From assembly GCA_011033025.1 (NCBI GenBank), contig WFMF01000196.1, positions 1-64,000 of the forward strand: a stretch of DNA of 64,000 nt. The letters run 5' to 3'. The position numbers and the translations under genes are program-made. Below are positions 44,401 through 55,600 of this stretch, piece after piece. The DNA is from Beroe forskalii (lineage: Eukaryota > Ctenophora > Nuda > Beroida > Beroidae). Under the pieces are notes generated by a model that was given only the letters and a program-made list of their open reading frames with translations, was not told the DNA's origin and searched no databases. How positions within the stretch are numbered: the first letter of the stretch is position 1; each line of letters opens with the position of its first letter.

Positions 44401-45078
44401 AAGCAGATTACTGATAGTTTCACTACTTCTAGCTGAGGTGGGCTAAAAGGAAACTACAAATTTACATAAAAACATCTGAAAGTGCACTTTGATAAGGATA
44501 AAATTAAATTAAATTTATTGGTCAGGTAAATAACATAGTGTTTCAAAAGCCCCCCAAATTGAACCTAAATTTAGCAGATATAAGATGAAAAACCACCAAT
44601 TTTGAATTGTATACTCAGTAGAGGAAACTAAATTCATCTTAAATGCAATTATAATTCAGCTAATTTAGCAAATAAAAAATGAGAATAGAACAACAATGTT
44701 TGATTACACTCTGTTGAAGAAAATAAGTTAATCTCCAATGGAATTTCAAGACTTAAGTCATTTAGTAAACATACAACATTACCTTACATGAGATAAATTT
44801 ACATGGGACAATAATTCTGGGGATTGAAATTTAGTGGGTTTGAAATTTTGGGATATGTTTCGGAATATTACCCAAATTTTAATGTGTAATGATGATGTCA
44901 TATTTATATTATGTGGGGTACCAAAATATGGGGATTTTTCTGTACTGTGAATCTCCAAATTTTGTTCCCTATAGATATTTCTTGAAAGGTAGAAATAATT
45001 TGGCTCCTACTTCAGCCAGCAGCTTTGAAATAGTTTTGAATCTGGAAAAAATGTTATAACTATTAATTATCATGATCA
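44401..45078. other. No gene seen; AT-rich
   Basis: Probable 3' flank of the RPB11 gene on the minus strand. No repeats or exons recognised. Confidence 0.5.
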
Positions 45079-45435
45079 TCAATTGTTCATTTGATCTCTT
45101 TTGTCTCTCAGAGCAGCTTTATACCTTTCTTCCAATAAACAAACTTCTGAGATTAAGTCAGTTAATGCTGATGAAAATGCTTCTTGTGGTGTTATTTCTC
45201 CATCTGTTTGAACTCGAACAACAACTTCAGCAACTAATGGATGTGGAACTTTGTATCCAGAGAATATGACATGGGGCTCATGAAGGAGCTGTTCTCTGAT
45301 CAGGTTACCAAGTGTATGATCTTCTTTATTTATTGAAAAGGTTGCAGCATTTGGTACCTTTGTATCAGGTATGACAGTTATCTTTTTCTCATCCCCATGC
45401 AAGAGGAAGTGTTCAAAGGAGTCTGGACAATTCAT
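45079..45435 (-). CDS. POLR2J: DNA-directed RNA polymerase II subunit RPB11
   Basis: 118 codons, complete, in one exon. It begins [20 protein letters not shown] and contains [40 protein letters not shown] and [13 protein letters not shown]. These are the conserved dimerisation and helix segments of RPB11, an alpha-subunit-like protein that pairs with RPB3 to nucleate Pol II assembly. The length equals the usual 117-120 residues. A polypyrimidine tract and AG (TTATTTTCTAG) lie 7 bases upstream of the ATG, so an intron in the 5' leader is likely. Codons are intact and the copy looks functional. Confidence 0.97.
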   Translation of the reverse strand: MNCPDSFEHFLLHGDEKKITVIPDTKVPNAATFSINKEDHTLGNLIREQLLHEPHVIFSGYKVPHPLVAEVVVRVQTDGEITPQEAFSSALTDLISEVCLLEERYKAALRDKRDQMNN

Positions 45436-45809
45436 ATCAAACCTAGAAAATAAGATAAAGTTAGAGTCTCATTTTAATAAGAGTTATGTCTCATTTAAAT
45501 AAGAGTCATTCTAGCAATGGCTGATCAATATTTTCTTCAAAAATCTCCAAGGAGAGTCAAATAGAATTATCTCAAGAAATGTTAATATTGCAGAAACTGC
45601 CTGAGTAAATAAATGATATAATCTCAATCCTTTATTGATGAAGTGAACTTTCAGATTTTGCAGCTTTTGACAGTTTGGCAGATCATACAAATTGGACAAC
45701 ATAATAATCTAATCTTAACAGCACAATTAATAATTTCAGCAAGAAAATAAGAGTTAGCAGGCTAATTGTGCTATAGAGTCTGAATTATCAACATTATTTT
45801 CACTTATTT

Positions 45810-45945
45810 GAATTAAAAAGAAAACTTTCTTCAAGACATCAATCTGCAAGACTTTTCTCCAACTCCGTACTTGAACTCCAACATGATCCCTTTAGGTAAT
45901 ACAATGTAATGTAGAGAGCAGCAGGATCCGAATGAGTCACTTTCA
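45810..45945 (-). repeat. Dispersed repeat family 1, copy d (inverted)
   Basis: AAGAAAACTTTCTTCAAGAC, then ATCAATCTGCAAGACTTTTC and CCTTTAGGTAATACAATG are the reverse complement of the 38.2-kb copy. Confidence 0.85.
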
Positions 45946-47595
45946 TTATTATTTAATTCATAAGCCTTATAATTCAAAACTCAGGTAGAATGTCTATAAG
46001 TAATAGAGATGCAATGAGACCATGGAATGTTGAATTTTAACTATTTTCAGAAAACCTGTTATTAAACTTATTAGCAAGCACTTCTTATTGTACACGATTT
46101 TCTTGTCAGACCATGTCTTACCCACTGACACAAGCTACACATGGTAGTTAAAAGGCTTAATGTCAACAGCTAACAAAAAATACACTTGACTGAAAATTTA
46201 AGTGCCTTCTATCCACAAAATAAGAAATAAAATAGAAATAAAAAATAATCATTTGGGCCGGCTGAGAAAGGTTGAAATTATCATAAAATGTTCATGTTCC
46301 TAAGCCCACATAAATGCACGTGTTAACGAACAGGGTTATACGCGTTTATCAACATAAAATGATAAAATGGACCGGACGACCTTCGTCAATTCTTTTTGGA
46401 AGATTCACATTTTTCCAATTTCCAGTCAAGTGTATTTTCATTTGCCGCCGATTTTAGGAACATAAAAATCAAATTTCTCTACAATTGACAATTTTGTACC
46501 AAAAGAAAGCCCTTGTTTATTAGGCTACGAATTCGACTAGACGTTATCAAGAGTTAACTTGTGAAGTGTCTGTGCGTGGCTCAGAAGCGCTAGCTCCCGC
46601 GCGCGGCCGCGCGACGACCGAAATTTGGCGGTTATTACGTACATTTAATTTCATTTTGTGCTAAAAATTTTACATCACCGTTTTTGCTTCTCTTACACAA
46701 TATTAAGTTCAGAATTGAATTTATAATTGGTGCTTCCTAAGCCCGCGCCGCATAGGTGTGTGTACGCGCCGCGCGAGCCACACAGGGATATACGTGTTTA
46801 GCAAAATTGGTGCTATAAGATTTCAGATTTTTTATGGCGCGCCGCGCACAATAAGTTTCGATTGTACTCAACGCGTCATGGTCAGTAGTACAATTTCTTT
46901 TAACCTGGGGCGCGTAAAACTAGGAATCTGGTTAGAGCAATAGTACAATATTTGAGCGCTAGGTTAAAAAAACTGTAGAAAATCTGCATAAAATTGACTT
47001 TTATGCCGATGCTGATAACAGTGGGTAGGTTTTATTTTGGTCCCATTTCATTATCAAATAATATCATGATCAATGGCTGCATTATAAAGTCATTGCTATT
47101 CTATTTAAAGGGATTACTTTATTAACTCCGATTTGGACTTGATGATCTAGCCTATATTTCGTGCTATGTTATATATCTAATTGTCCTGTAAAGATTGGGG
47201 CAAATATTAATTTTCTTATTTTCCTGAATTTTCTTGTTTTCCTTTGGTTAAATGTGATGAACAATAAATTCACTAAGTTGCTATACTGGGCCTGTGAATC
47301 CCCTCAATTTGTTAAAATCAGTGTTGTGGTAAGATGTGCAAGTAATTTCAAAAGCCAGAGCATGAGCAGCACAGACTGGCAGAGAGCAATCCATCAACAT
47401 TGGGCCATTTTTATTAAGTGTTGAATAGTTTAAATTGTCAAATGCAGTGAGAACTTGCCTGAATCAAATTGAAAATTGCTCATTGGTCTCTGTCTTTACT
47501 CCAAGAAGTTGAGTAACACATTTAGTGAAGATCATTAGAGGATAGGTGAATGGACCCAGGTGTATTTGTCACTTTTTCATTTATTTTTCTTTTTA

Positions 47596-47790
47596 TATTT
47601 GAATCAAAAGGAAAAATTTCTTCAAGACATCAATCTGCAAGACTTTTCTCCAACTCCGTACTTGAACACCAACATGGTGCCTTTAGGTAAAGCAATGTTC
47701 AGAGCAGCAGGATCTAAATGAGTCACACCAAGATGAGTGGTGTGCAGGCATCTTCAGTCCAATACCTTCCTCAGATTTTGGGATGTTTAA
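47596..47790 (-). repeat. Dispersed repeat family 1, copy e (inverted)
   Basis: The longest inverted copy, running from TTCTTCAAGACATCAATCTG to TGGGATGTTTAAATTG. A plus-strand partial copy (GGATCCTGCTAAGTGCTGCT, then ATTACCTAAAGGGA) follows at 47876-47945. Confidence 0.85.
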
Positions 47791-48144
47791 ATTGTGAGAT
47801 CTTTATTTTTTATTTTTATTTTTGTCAAGCTATTCTTACATGAGAACAGAAATGTAATTAGACTCAATGAAACTTGGATCCTGCTAAGTGCTGCTCTCCA
47901 CATAGCATTACCTAAAGGGAATGTTTTGGTATTCAAGTATGCTTTTCCATGGGGCAAGCCTTCTTTTCTTTATCTTTTTGAATGGACTGCTTGGGAAACT
48001 GACTATCTATGAGCCAAGTTTTTTTCTGTTTTTTTTTCTTTCTTTTTTTTGTTTTTTATAGGGTTGGAGAATTCTTTAATTTCAACCTTTGTAGCTGAAT
48101 GAATTTCCATCTTCAATCATGAATAACAAAATAATTTTTTCTAG

Positions 48145-49641
48145 GTCTGAGTAAATGGCAAGAAACAATGGAAGATAAAAATGAATGTGAAATCTTGATG
48201 CATGGGTCACTCCTAAATATATTTGGTCAAGATTACCTAGCTATCCACCCTCTATATTGTGAACAGCAAACATTTGCTCCCCAGTGGACCATATGTAACA
48301 GGTAGTACTCACAAAACCAAGCAACACAAGCTACCTAAATCTTCATTAGCTCCATCTTTCTGTGTTACTTTACTCTACAACTTGCTCCCTAAAACTCTAC
48401 AATTAATTATGTCTGAACAAATTGTCATTTGCATCATGTATTGAGATTAATTATACTTCATGCATTTGAGATTGGCTCACTGCTCAGTCAATCCATTGCC
48501 TCTCATGTGATCACGTTAGCATATGATACCAGAAGGACCAACCACACAGTTGAATCTAAACATTTGGCAACATCAGGTTTAACCAACATCAGGGTTAACC
48601 ACCAGTTTTGCTGTTTTGGTATCATACTCAAAGGAGATCACATGAGAGGCAATGGGTTGACTAAGCAGTGCACCAATTTCTAATGTGTTGATTTGGTTCA
48701 ATTTCTCATAGATGACTTTAGGTGTAGTTAGTGCTTTCCAGAAAAGTACATTTTTTCAATTAAATTTAAAGTACCTTATTTTAATTATAAATAATGTGAA
48801 TGTGTCTAATCAGAGGTTGAAGGATAGGAAAATAATTTTTTACCATATCTAATTAATCGTGGCACAATGATCACACTCTCAGAACTGGCCAAGAAACCTG
48901 TCTTCCTGATGAAACTTCCCAGATGAAAGAACCTTCAGCTTCAAGTAGAGGAACTTTTGTGCCGGATGGAAGTTGAAATTTTGAAATCTTTAGTTGGGAG
49001 AGTGCTATCATCTCCCATAGTAATAGGCACTGAAGAGTAATTTAATAATTATTAATTACTACATTTAACATTTCAGAGATGGAGTTGAATATGAACTATA
49101 TTGGCAAGGGTGCATTCTTGTCTGTCTAAAAGGAACATATTCTCAAAAGGTATTTAAATCTTCCTTCTCATTGATGAATATGAAGTATAGGTAATTCACC
49201 AAGACAGTAGGTATGGTGTGAGATATTTAGCTGGGGACTGGACCTATGATCTCTAACTCAATATCAAATCAGTAGGTATGGTAAATGGTAATATGATGTT
49301 TGAAAACTTGATTGTCTAGCAACACAGGTTTGCATCCATGGGAAGGGAACAATTTTAATTACTGGGCTTCTAATTTGTAGGTTGTAGGTAGCTATTACAG
49401 TAAATACTTATAAAGCCTATTCATTTTACAGATATTAGTGAAGATGGTCACAGTGGATCAACCTATCCAGCAAAGCCTCATAGCAAGCCTAAAGAATGAG
49501 AACTCTGATCCTGAAGAGTATCTGGTGATAGTATCAGATGTTAACCTACATTTCTACTCATTCTCAGGGGAAGACATACTTCGGGCTCTTCCCTTTCACA
49601 GAGCTCGGGTCTGGGCACTTTCACCTAGCCTCCTGATACAT
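48145..49641 (+). CDS. ANAPC1: APC1 exons 1-3: N-terminus and first WD40-like blades
   Basis: Exon 48145-48301 (ATG at 48168; acceptor TTTTTTCTAG implies an upstream leader exon), 49077-49149 and 49432-49641. The encoded pieces LLNIFGQDYLAIHP, APQWTICNRDGVEYELYWQG, MVTVDQPIQQSLIA and LPFHRARVWALSPSLL follow APC1 order (FGRD...HP, SWQLRKG...ELY..G, FTVDSPVQQAL, LPFQVANVW...G). Phases chain 2 then 0 then 0. Confidence 0.88.
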
Positions 49642-52600
49642 GTGAGTTGTCCTCACCTGTAATTAGGTAGCATTATTATGTAGGACAGTATTGATATGTA
49701 TTTCATAGTTCACTAACTAGTTACAGCAAAGACATTTGTGTAAATTGTGTTAGACTTACTGAGAAATATTTTGATTCCAGTCAAGCTTTCAAGCTTTATA
49801 CTTGGTGAGCTGAATAAACGTTACAAAACTATTGAGTAACCCTCATGTTTTTGGAGTTTGCTATTTTTTGTTAATGAAATTTTGAGGTATAACAGATATG
49901 AGTAATAACTTAGGTTAATAATTTTTCCTAACAAAATCTGAATTGTCCTGCTGAAAATGCCTGAGTTATCTACAGAAAAATAAATTTTTGACCATGATTC
50001 TGCTCCACGATTCCCTGAAAAAACTGCCTAAAATTAAATTGTTATCGTTGAAATGCATGTCATCATGATACAAAATAAGCACAAATTGTAACTTAGTTGT
50101 AAATAAATAAAATGGTTATCTCTTAATTTTGGATTGTGACTTTTCTTGTAGATGTATAGTTCAAATGTTGAGCATCAATGATACTTTAATCATGTTCAAG
50201 CTTGAGGCAAGCAAGGCTTTTAAATGTTTCCATCACCTAATTTTCTAAACACTCTAGAAAGTGTTGATCGATTTTATAATACACAAACTTCAAGCACCAG
50301 AAATATCTTTAAGCAGGATTATAATTTAAATCATTTCATAATGGGTACTATCAATCTTCACCATCTTCAAATAAGGTGCTTTTCTTAGAATGGGGCTTGA
50401 TATCCTCAAAACAATAAACACCACGGGTCATATAGTTCTGCATAAGTTCTATTCCCTTTTCTAGGGGCTGGATCTGAGTCACTATTATCTGATCTCCCCT
50501 GTCCTTATGACAACCAAGATTAATTCTATCTATTGTCGTTATTTTGATCTCCCCGAGAGAAAGAAACAACAATAAACCAATATGAGCATCGTCCAGACCT
50601 ATAATAGGATCTTTATTATCCTTCCAAATTCCGACCAACTTCTCGACGGTGTCAAATGAGAATATCAGGGCTGCACCCAGACAAAAATTAGGGAAATGTT
50701 CTGGACCAAAAACATCCGGCTCCACTTTATATGTCCCCCAACGGTTAACTATTCTTCTTATGCACTTCGCACCGCCATGAAATAATCTATCTTTCTTTGA
50801 AGCCATTAGCTGATCAAAATACTTGTTAATTTCCCTGACATTCACCACAGTATCTTCTCCTTGTACAACGAGAAAAGTAAACCTATACTCGCGTAATAAG
50901 ATCTTCATTCCTTCCAGTACCTTGTACGTCATTCTAGTATATCCATCCAAAGTTGGTGCTACAATAATATCGCCGTATTTGTCCCGTTCTTCAAACATAC
51001 TTGACAAGGGATACTCAACTGATAGTCCGAGCAGGAAGAAGTGTCTCCAGGAGATGTCCTTACCTTCCTCGTCCTTCCAGTCGTAGGAAAGCCAGCTCTT
51101 TTCCCGAAGCAAGTTCCGAGCTCGAGTCCCGTCAGGGGCAGATTTAGTTACGATGATGAACTTGTAGTGAGGTATATCATCACTGGTCACAGTGGCGTTG
51201 GTTATTGATGATGTTGGTGTTTCCGGAGTCGGTTTTAAGTTCAGGATCAACAGAATGATGATGCACACGATAGCACCGCATTGAAAGTATAATTTCTTTT
51301 GCATTCCCTCGTAGCTATCTGATAATTAATGATTTATTTTTCATTGCAAGAACGAGTGATTATTTTCTTATTTTTCACTTTTTCACGGAATATAATCTAC
51401 ATCATAATATTATGGGCTACTACTACTAAACGGGGGATGGATCCACGAGAGATCCAAACAGAGTCCCCAGCACAGGACCTCCCGCAGGAAGGTCCCTGTT
51501 GCTAGGGCTACTGTGGATGGGAACGAGTCCCGTACCTCCCCAGGAGGACCAAGATGCCGGGCATCTTGGTGAGGCCAACAAGGTTACGGGAAGAGAATAT
51601 TATGGGCACCCCTCCTCATATTTACATGAAATTTTAAATACCCCACCCTAGTCCACCATTTTGACTCCCTCCCATAAGGCACTGCAGAGTAATCGACAAT
51701 TAAAAACATGCGAAAATTGTACTAAATCAACGGCAGAGCAGTAAAAATCACTTGAAAGAGACGTCACAAAAAGACACTGAATGTAATATGAGCTTGAGAT
51801 GTTTTTCATCTGCTCATGGCATGTACAGTTGTTATGTATCTAACATGCAACTCTACGTCAATGCTGAAATTTCCTTTACGTTTGAATGATATCGAGAGGT
51901 ATCTGGAGCTTTAGAAGCGTCGGAGTTCGACTGCTTCGGAGTGAGAGTTCAGCAATAAGCATGATCGGGGGGCTTGTTACATTACACGATGGAAGGATGC
52001 GGTAGTTTTATGATGAAACCTTTTGGTTCTCTTGAGTCCGTGCATGAAAGCTTTATATTCCAACCGACTGAAATAGTAAATCTGATGACTCTGAATTGAT
52101 AATATGAGTCATGATGATGACTTCAATTCCAGCCTTCTCTCTCCGTGACCTATAGGAACCTTTCCCTAACCCACCGCCTCAACTCTCCACCCCTTATGAT
52201 AAGGATGAGCGGGAATCCCACAGCGTTTATCAGCGCCAACACCGGTCGTAACGGTACATACTTCGCCTCATCTTTGGGGATGAAGAGGAATATCTGAACG
52301 AGAGTGTTGCAGGTGAAGAAGAGCAGAGAAATGAGGATTATAGTGGTTGCTGCGTACTTAGATTCCCTGAGGAGAGCATTGTCCTGCCCATTAGAGTTCT
52401 GATCATTGCTTTCATTCCGCTCATCACTGCTGATTCTGCCCTTGATGAACCGTACTTGTATCACCATGGAAACGAGTATGATGTTACTCGCAAGGAAGTA
52501 TGGTAAAAGGGCTGGCCACGCGCCTTTCCAATCACCCTCCTTGGCCGAATCAGGATAGAAAATAAAGATGAAAAAAGCGCTTATAAAGTCTGAGATAAAG

Positions 52601-55600
52601 AGACCTTTCCAAAAGTAGTCACATCCAGAAGCTGACGGACTAAGCTCCATGACTTGTACGGTGAGAAAACAATCGACAAGTGTGACAGAAAGAGCCAGCA
52701 GTGTTACAATAAGGAGTGTCATTCGAACTGCCCGGGCATTAATCCTGTAAAATGGCTTGGTGATGTTGAGGCTTCGGATTACCGTTAGAGTTGTGTTGTA
52801 GAAGACAGAGCTGAAATACGCAAAATGAGTCGGGTAAACCAAGTTAATGGTGAGGAAAGCTGGGTATCCTGTAATGCCGTAGTCCCAATCACCAAAGCAA
52901 CGCATTCCTAGGATTATGTCAATTGACTCATTGCAAGCCAGGATGATATCGGACATGGCTATAAGAATGAAGAGCAGAGACGATAATCGTTCTCGTTTCC
53001 GATAGTAGAAGGTGATGACGAGGGTGTTTTGACATAGGATTAGGACGCATAGGATTAGGTTTATGGGCCCCACGTACAATATGATGCTACTTCCATCCTT
53101 GCTTTCGTTCTGCTTCATTGCTCCAACTGATGGGCTCAATTAGGTGTCAGGTAAGAATCACATCATTCAATAAAATTTTGATAAGGGGGAATGGGGTGAA
53201 GATTTTATTCGAAACTTAGGTTCGATATTCAATATTCGAATGTAGAATATTTTTGATGGGGGATATTCCGCAATATATATTCGAATTCGATATTTTTTTG
53301 AATGATTCTGCGTCTGGGGACTATTCGGTATGAGAAAGGGGGGGTGGGAGCCGCGAGGTTTTGGCAAGAAGGAGTTAAAAATCGAATCGGGGTATTCGAT
53401 ATTCGATTGGGGAATTTGAATAGTAAAGCAGGATGTACTATGGAAAGTATTTTAAAAATATTCGGTACTCGAATATCGAATAGTCTTGAATACTGTAAAT
53501 GGATCGAATATCGAAAAACGAGGATTCAATCGAATATCCTTTTCGAGAGGAAAATTTCGAATAAATTAATATCGAATAGCAATCGAATCGCATCGAATAT
53601 CCCAAATATTCGAAACTTTCGAATATCGAATTTTCGAATCGTTTTTCGAATCCTGTGATATTCAATAATATCGAATATCGAATACCTATTTTGATGATTC
53701 GATAATTAAGATCGAAAAGAATATTTCGAGAATACAAAAAGTGGGGGTGAAGATTTGGGCCGGATACGTAGGTGGGGTCGCATAATCTAATTTTATGACT
53801 GGAACAGAAGGGGGGAGTTTAAGAGGTTTTGGGCAAGGGTGGAGTTAGAAATTCAGTGGGAGGATTTGACCCAGGATTTGACCCAGGATGAAACTATGGA
53901 AAGTATTTTAATAAATACAAAAGTCTTGAATACTGTAAAGGATGAACTAAACGAGGCAATTCCCAAGTGAAAATTTAATAAATTAAAGCAAATTTTATTT
54001 AAATTCTTTTAATCGTTTAGTCATTCAATAATTCTGAGATCTTTAATGATAAAAGCCATTCAACACATTTGTCAGATATTACTGAAAGTTTTAAAGCCAA
54101 GGAGAGAAAATAACACATAAAACTTAGAAATACTTAAATTCTTAGGTAGGAAGAATATCAGTTTTTAAACCTCTTGTATCGAATTTCATTTCCGACTGAA
54201 AGTGTTATCGGGTTTCACCAGAAACGGAATAAGAGTAGTCATTGGCCGAGGGGCGAAGCTACGAGATGATATTAGCCGACCAATAACACTCTTATTTTCC
54301 AACACGCAACAACTTTTAACCAATCGCAATTCATTCATGTGCCCACATGGTGCTGTCCTGTGATTCTACGTAAAAATAGCCACGAGTGCAGGGGCAAGGG
54401 AAGTTGGAAAATAAAAGCGAAATATTTCTTTTTGTTTTTCTATGAATTCATTCATTGACACGCGTCTATGGGTAACATTTTGGGATATTAAACTTCCTGA
54501 GAACGCAGCCTCGAGGGATATGTCAGGTTTAGACCTGCAGCCAAGTCTAGATCAATATGGAACCGATCAGGAAAGTAAATTATAGACACCAATGAAAACT
54601 TTAGAGGGTTCTATAATGAATTATCATTTAAACTCGCTTAGGGAGTAAGTTTAAAGCGTTTAATAGTAGCAGAGTCCGTATAACAGTCGAAGGGAGCGGG
54701 AGCATTTGAGGTGAAACCAGAGCACAAAGGTATCAGCCATGAGCAATAGAAGTATGGTACTGGGTAAGAACTGTAAAAGTGCTTCCACAAGTAGGTGATA
54801 ACACCCGAGGCAACGAGGGCAATTCCTGTTTTTTTGCAGGAACAGTATAAACAATTTTATAAAAAGGAACTAATAAATATTTCGATGATCCCTATTTCCA
54901 CAGAGGAAAGATGGGCCAGTACACGAGGTGAACACAGTTCTACTGTGTGCCTGCTGAGTCCACTAGACGAGTACACTTACATACAGCTAGAAAGCAGCAA
55001 CAACAGAGACAGTCTGGGAAGGGACTGCTTTCTCGACAGTTCCCAGCAAATCGTTTCTATCTTACAAAATGGTATCGTAATTACACAATTGGTGTGACTT
55101 TCTATGTTGAGTGATTGAATTAATTAATTTAAAATATATCTTGAATGTGAATTTTGGGTAAAATCGCGGTGCGCAGCAATCACTTGTCCGGAAAATGCCT
55201 ACTTATTTAGTTAATGTGGGAAACACCTATTAATTTACCCATAGCAATGGCTGCACCAATTAGTGCGCAGATAATCCAAAGCTTACATGGCGATTAGTTA
55301 ACCTCAATGAACTATGGCTAAGCTAATGAACTGCTAAGTTAATGAACCAGCTATTTAATTAATGAGCCAGCTATTTAATGAACATTATCAGAACTTCTCG
55401 CAGATGAAAGTCGCTACATTGTAACCATTGACAAAGGTTCCCTGGTGGTGTGGCGACTCAACAAGATAGACCGGTCCAGTGTCGCCATCCAGTCAGACAA
55501 CCTCACCCCTGCAGATGACATTGAGGTCCTCAAGTCACGACTAGGTGCGGTTCTTTGCGCAGAAGGGAATGTGGTTTATTTTTTGTGCTGCTTCAGCAAA

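Larger units (their letters stand above)
45436..48144. other. Intergenic region with dispersed repeats
   Basis: It contains two inverted copies of repeat family 1 (annotated), the TAAGCCCGC..CATAGGTGTG repeat at 46735-46760 (also at 43455-43490 and 44210-44230) and ACAGGGATATACGTGTTTA at 46782, shared with the 43.3-kb hairpin. A CpG-rich stretch at 46580-46620 (GCGCGCGGCCGCGCGACG) might be a promoter for RPB11 or APC1. That is speculation. Confidence 0.45.

Noticed and set aside
53302..53737. Frames of about 100 codons on both strands
   Set aside because: They fall in the TTCGAA palindromic low-complexity tract.
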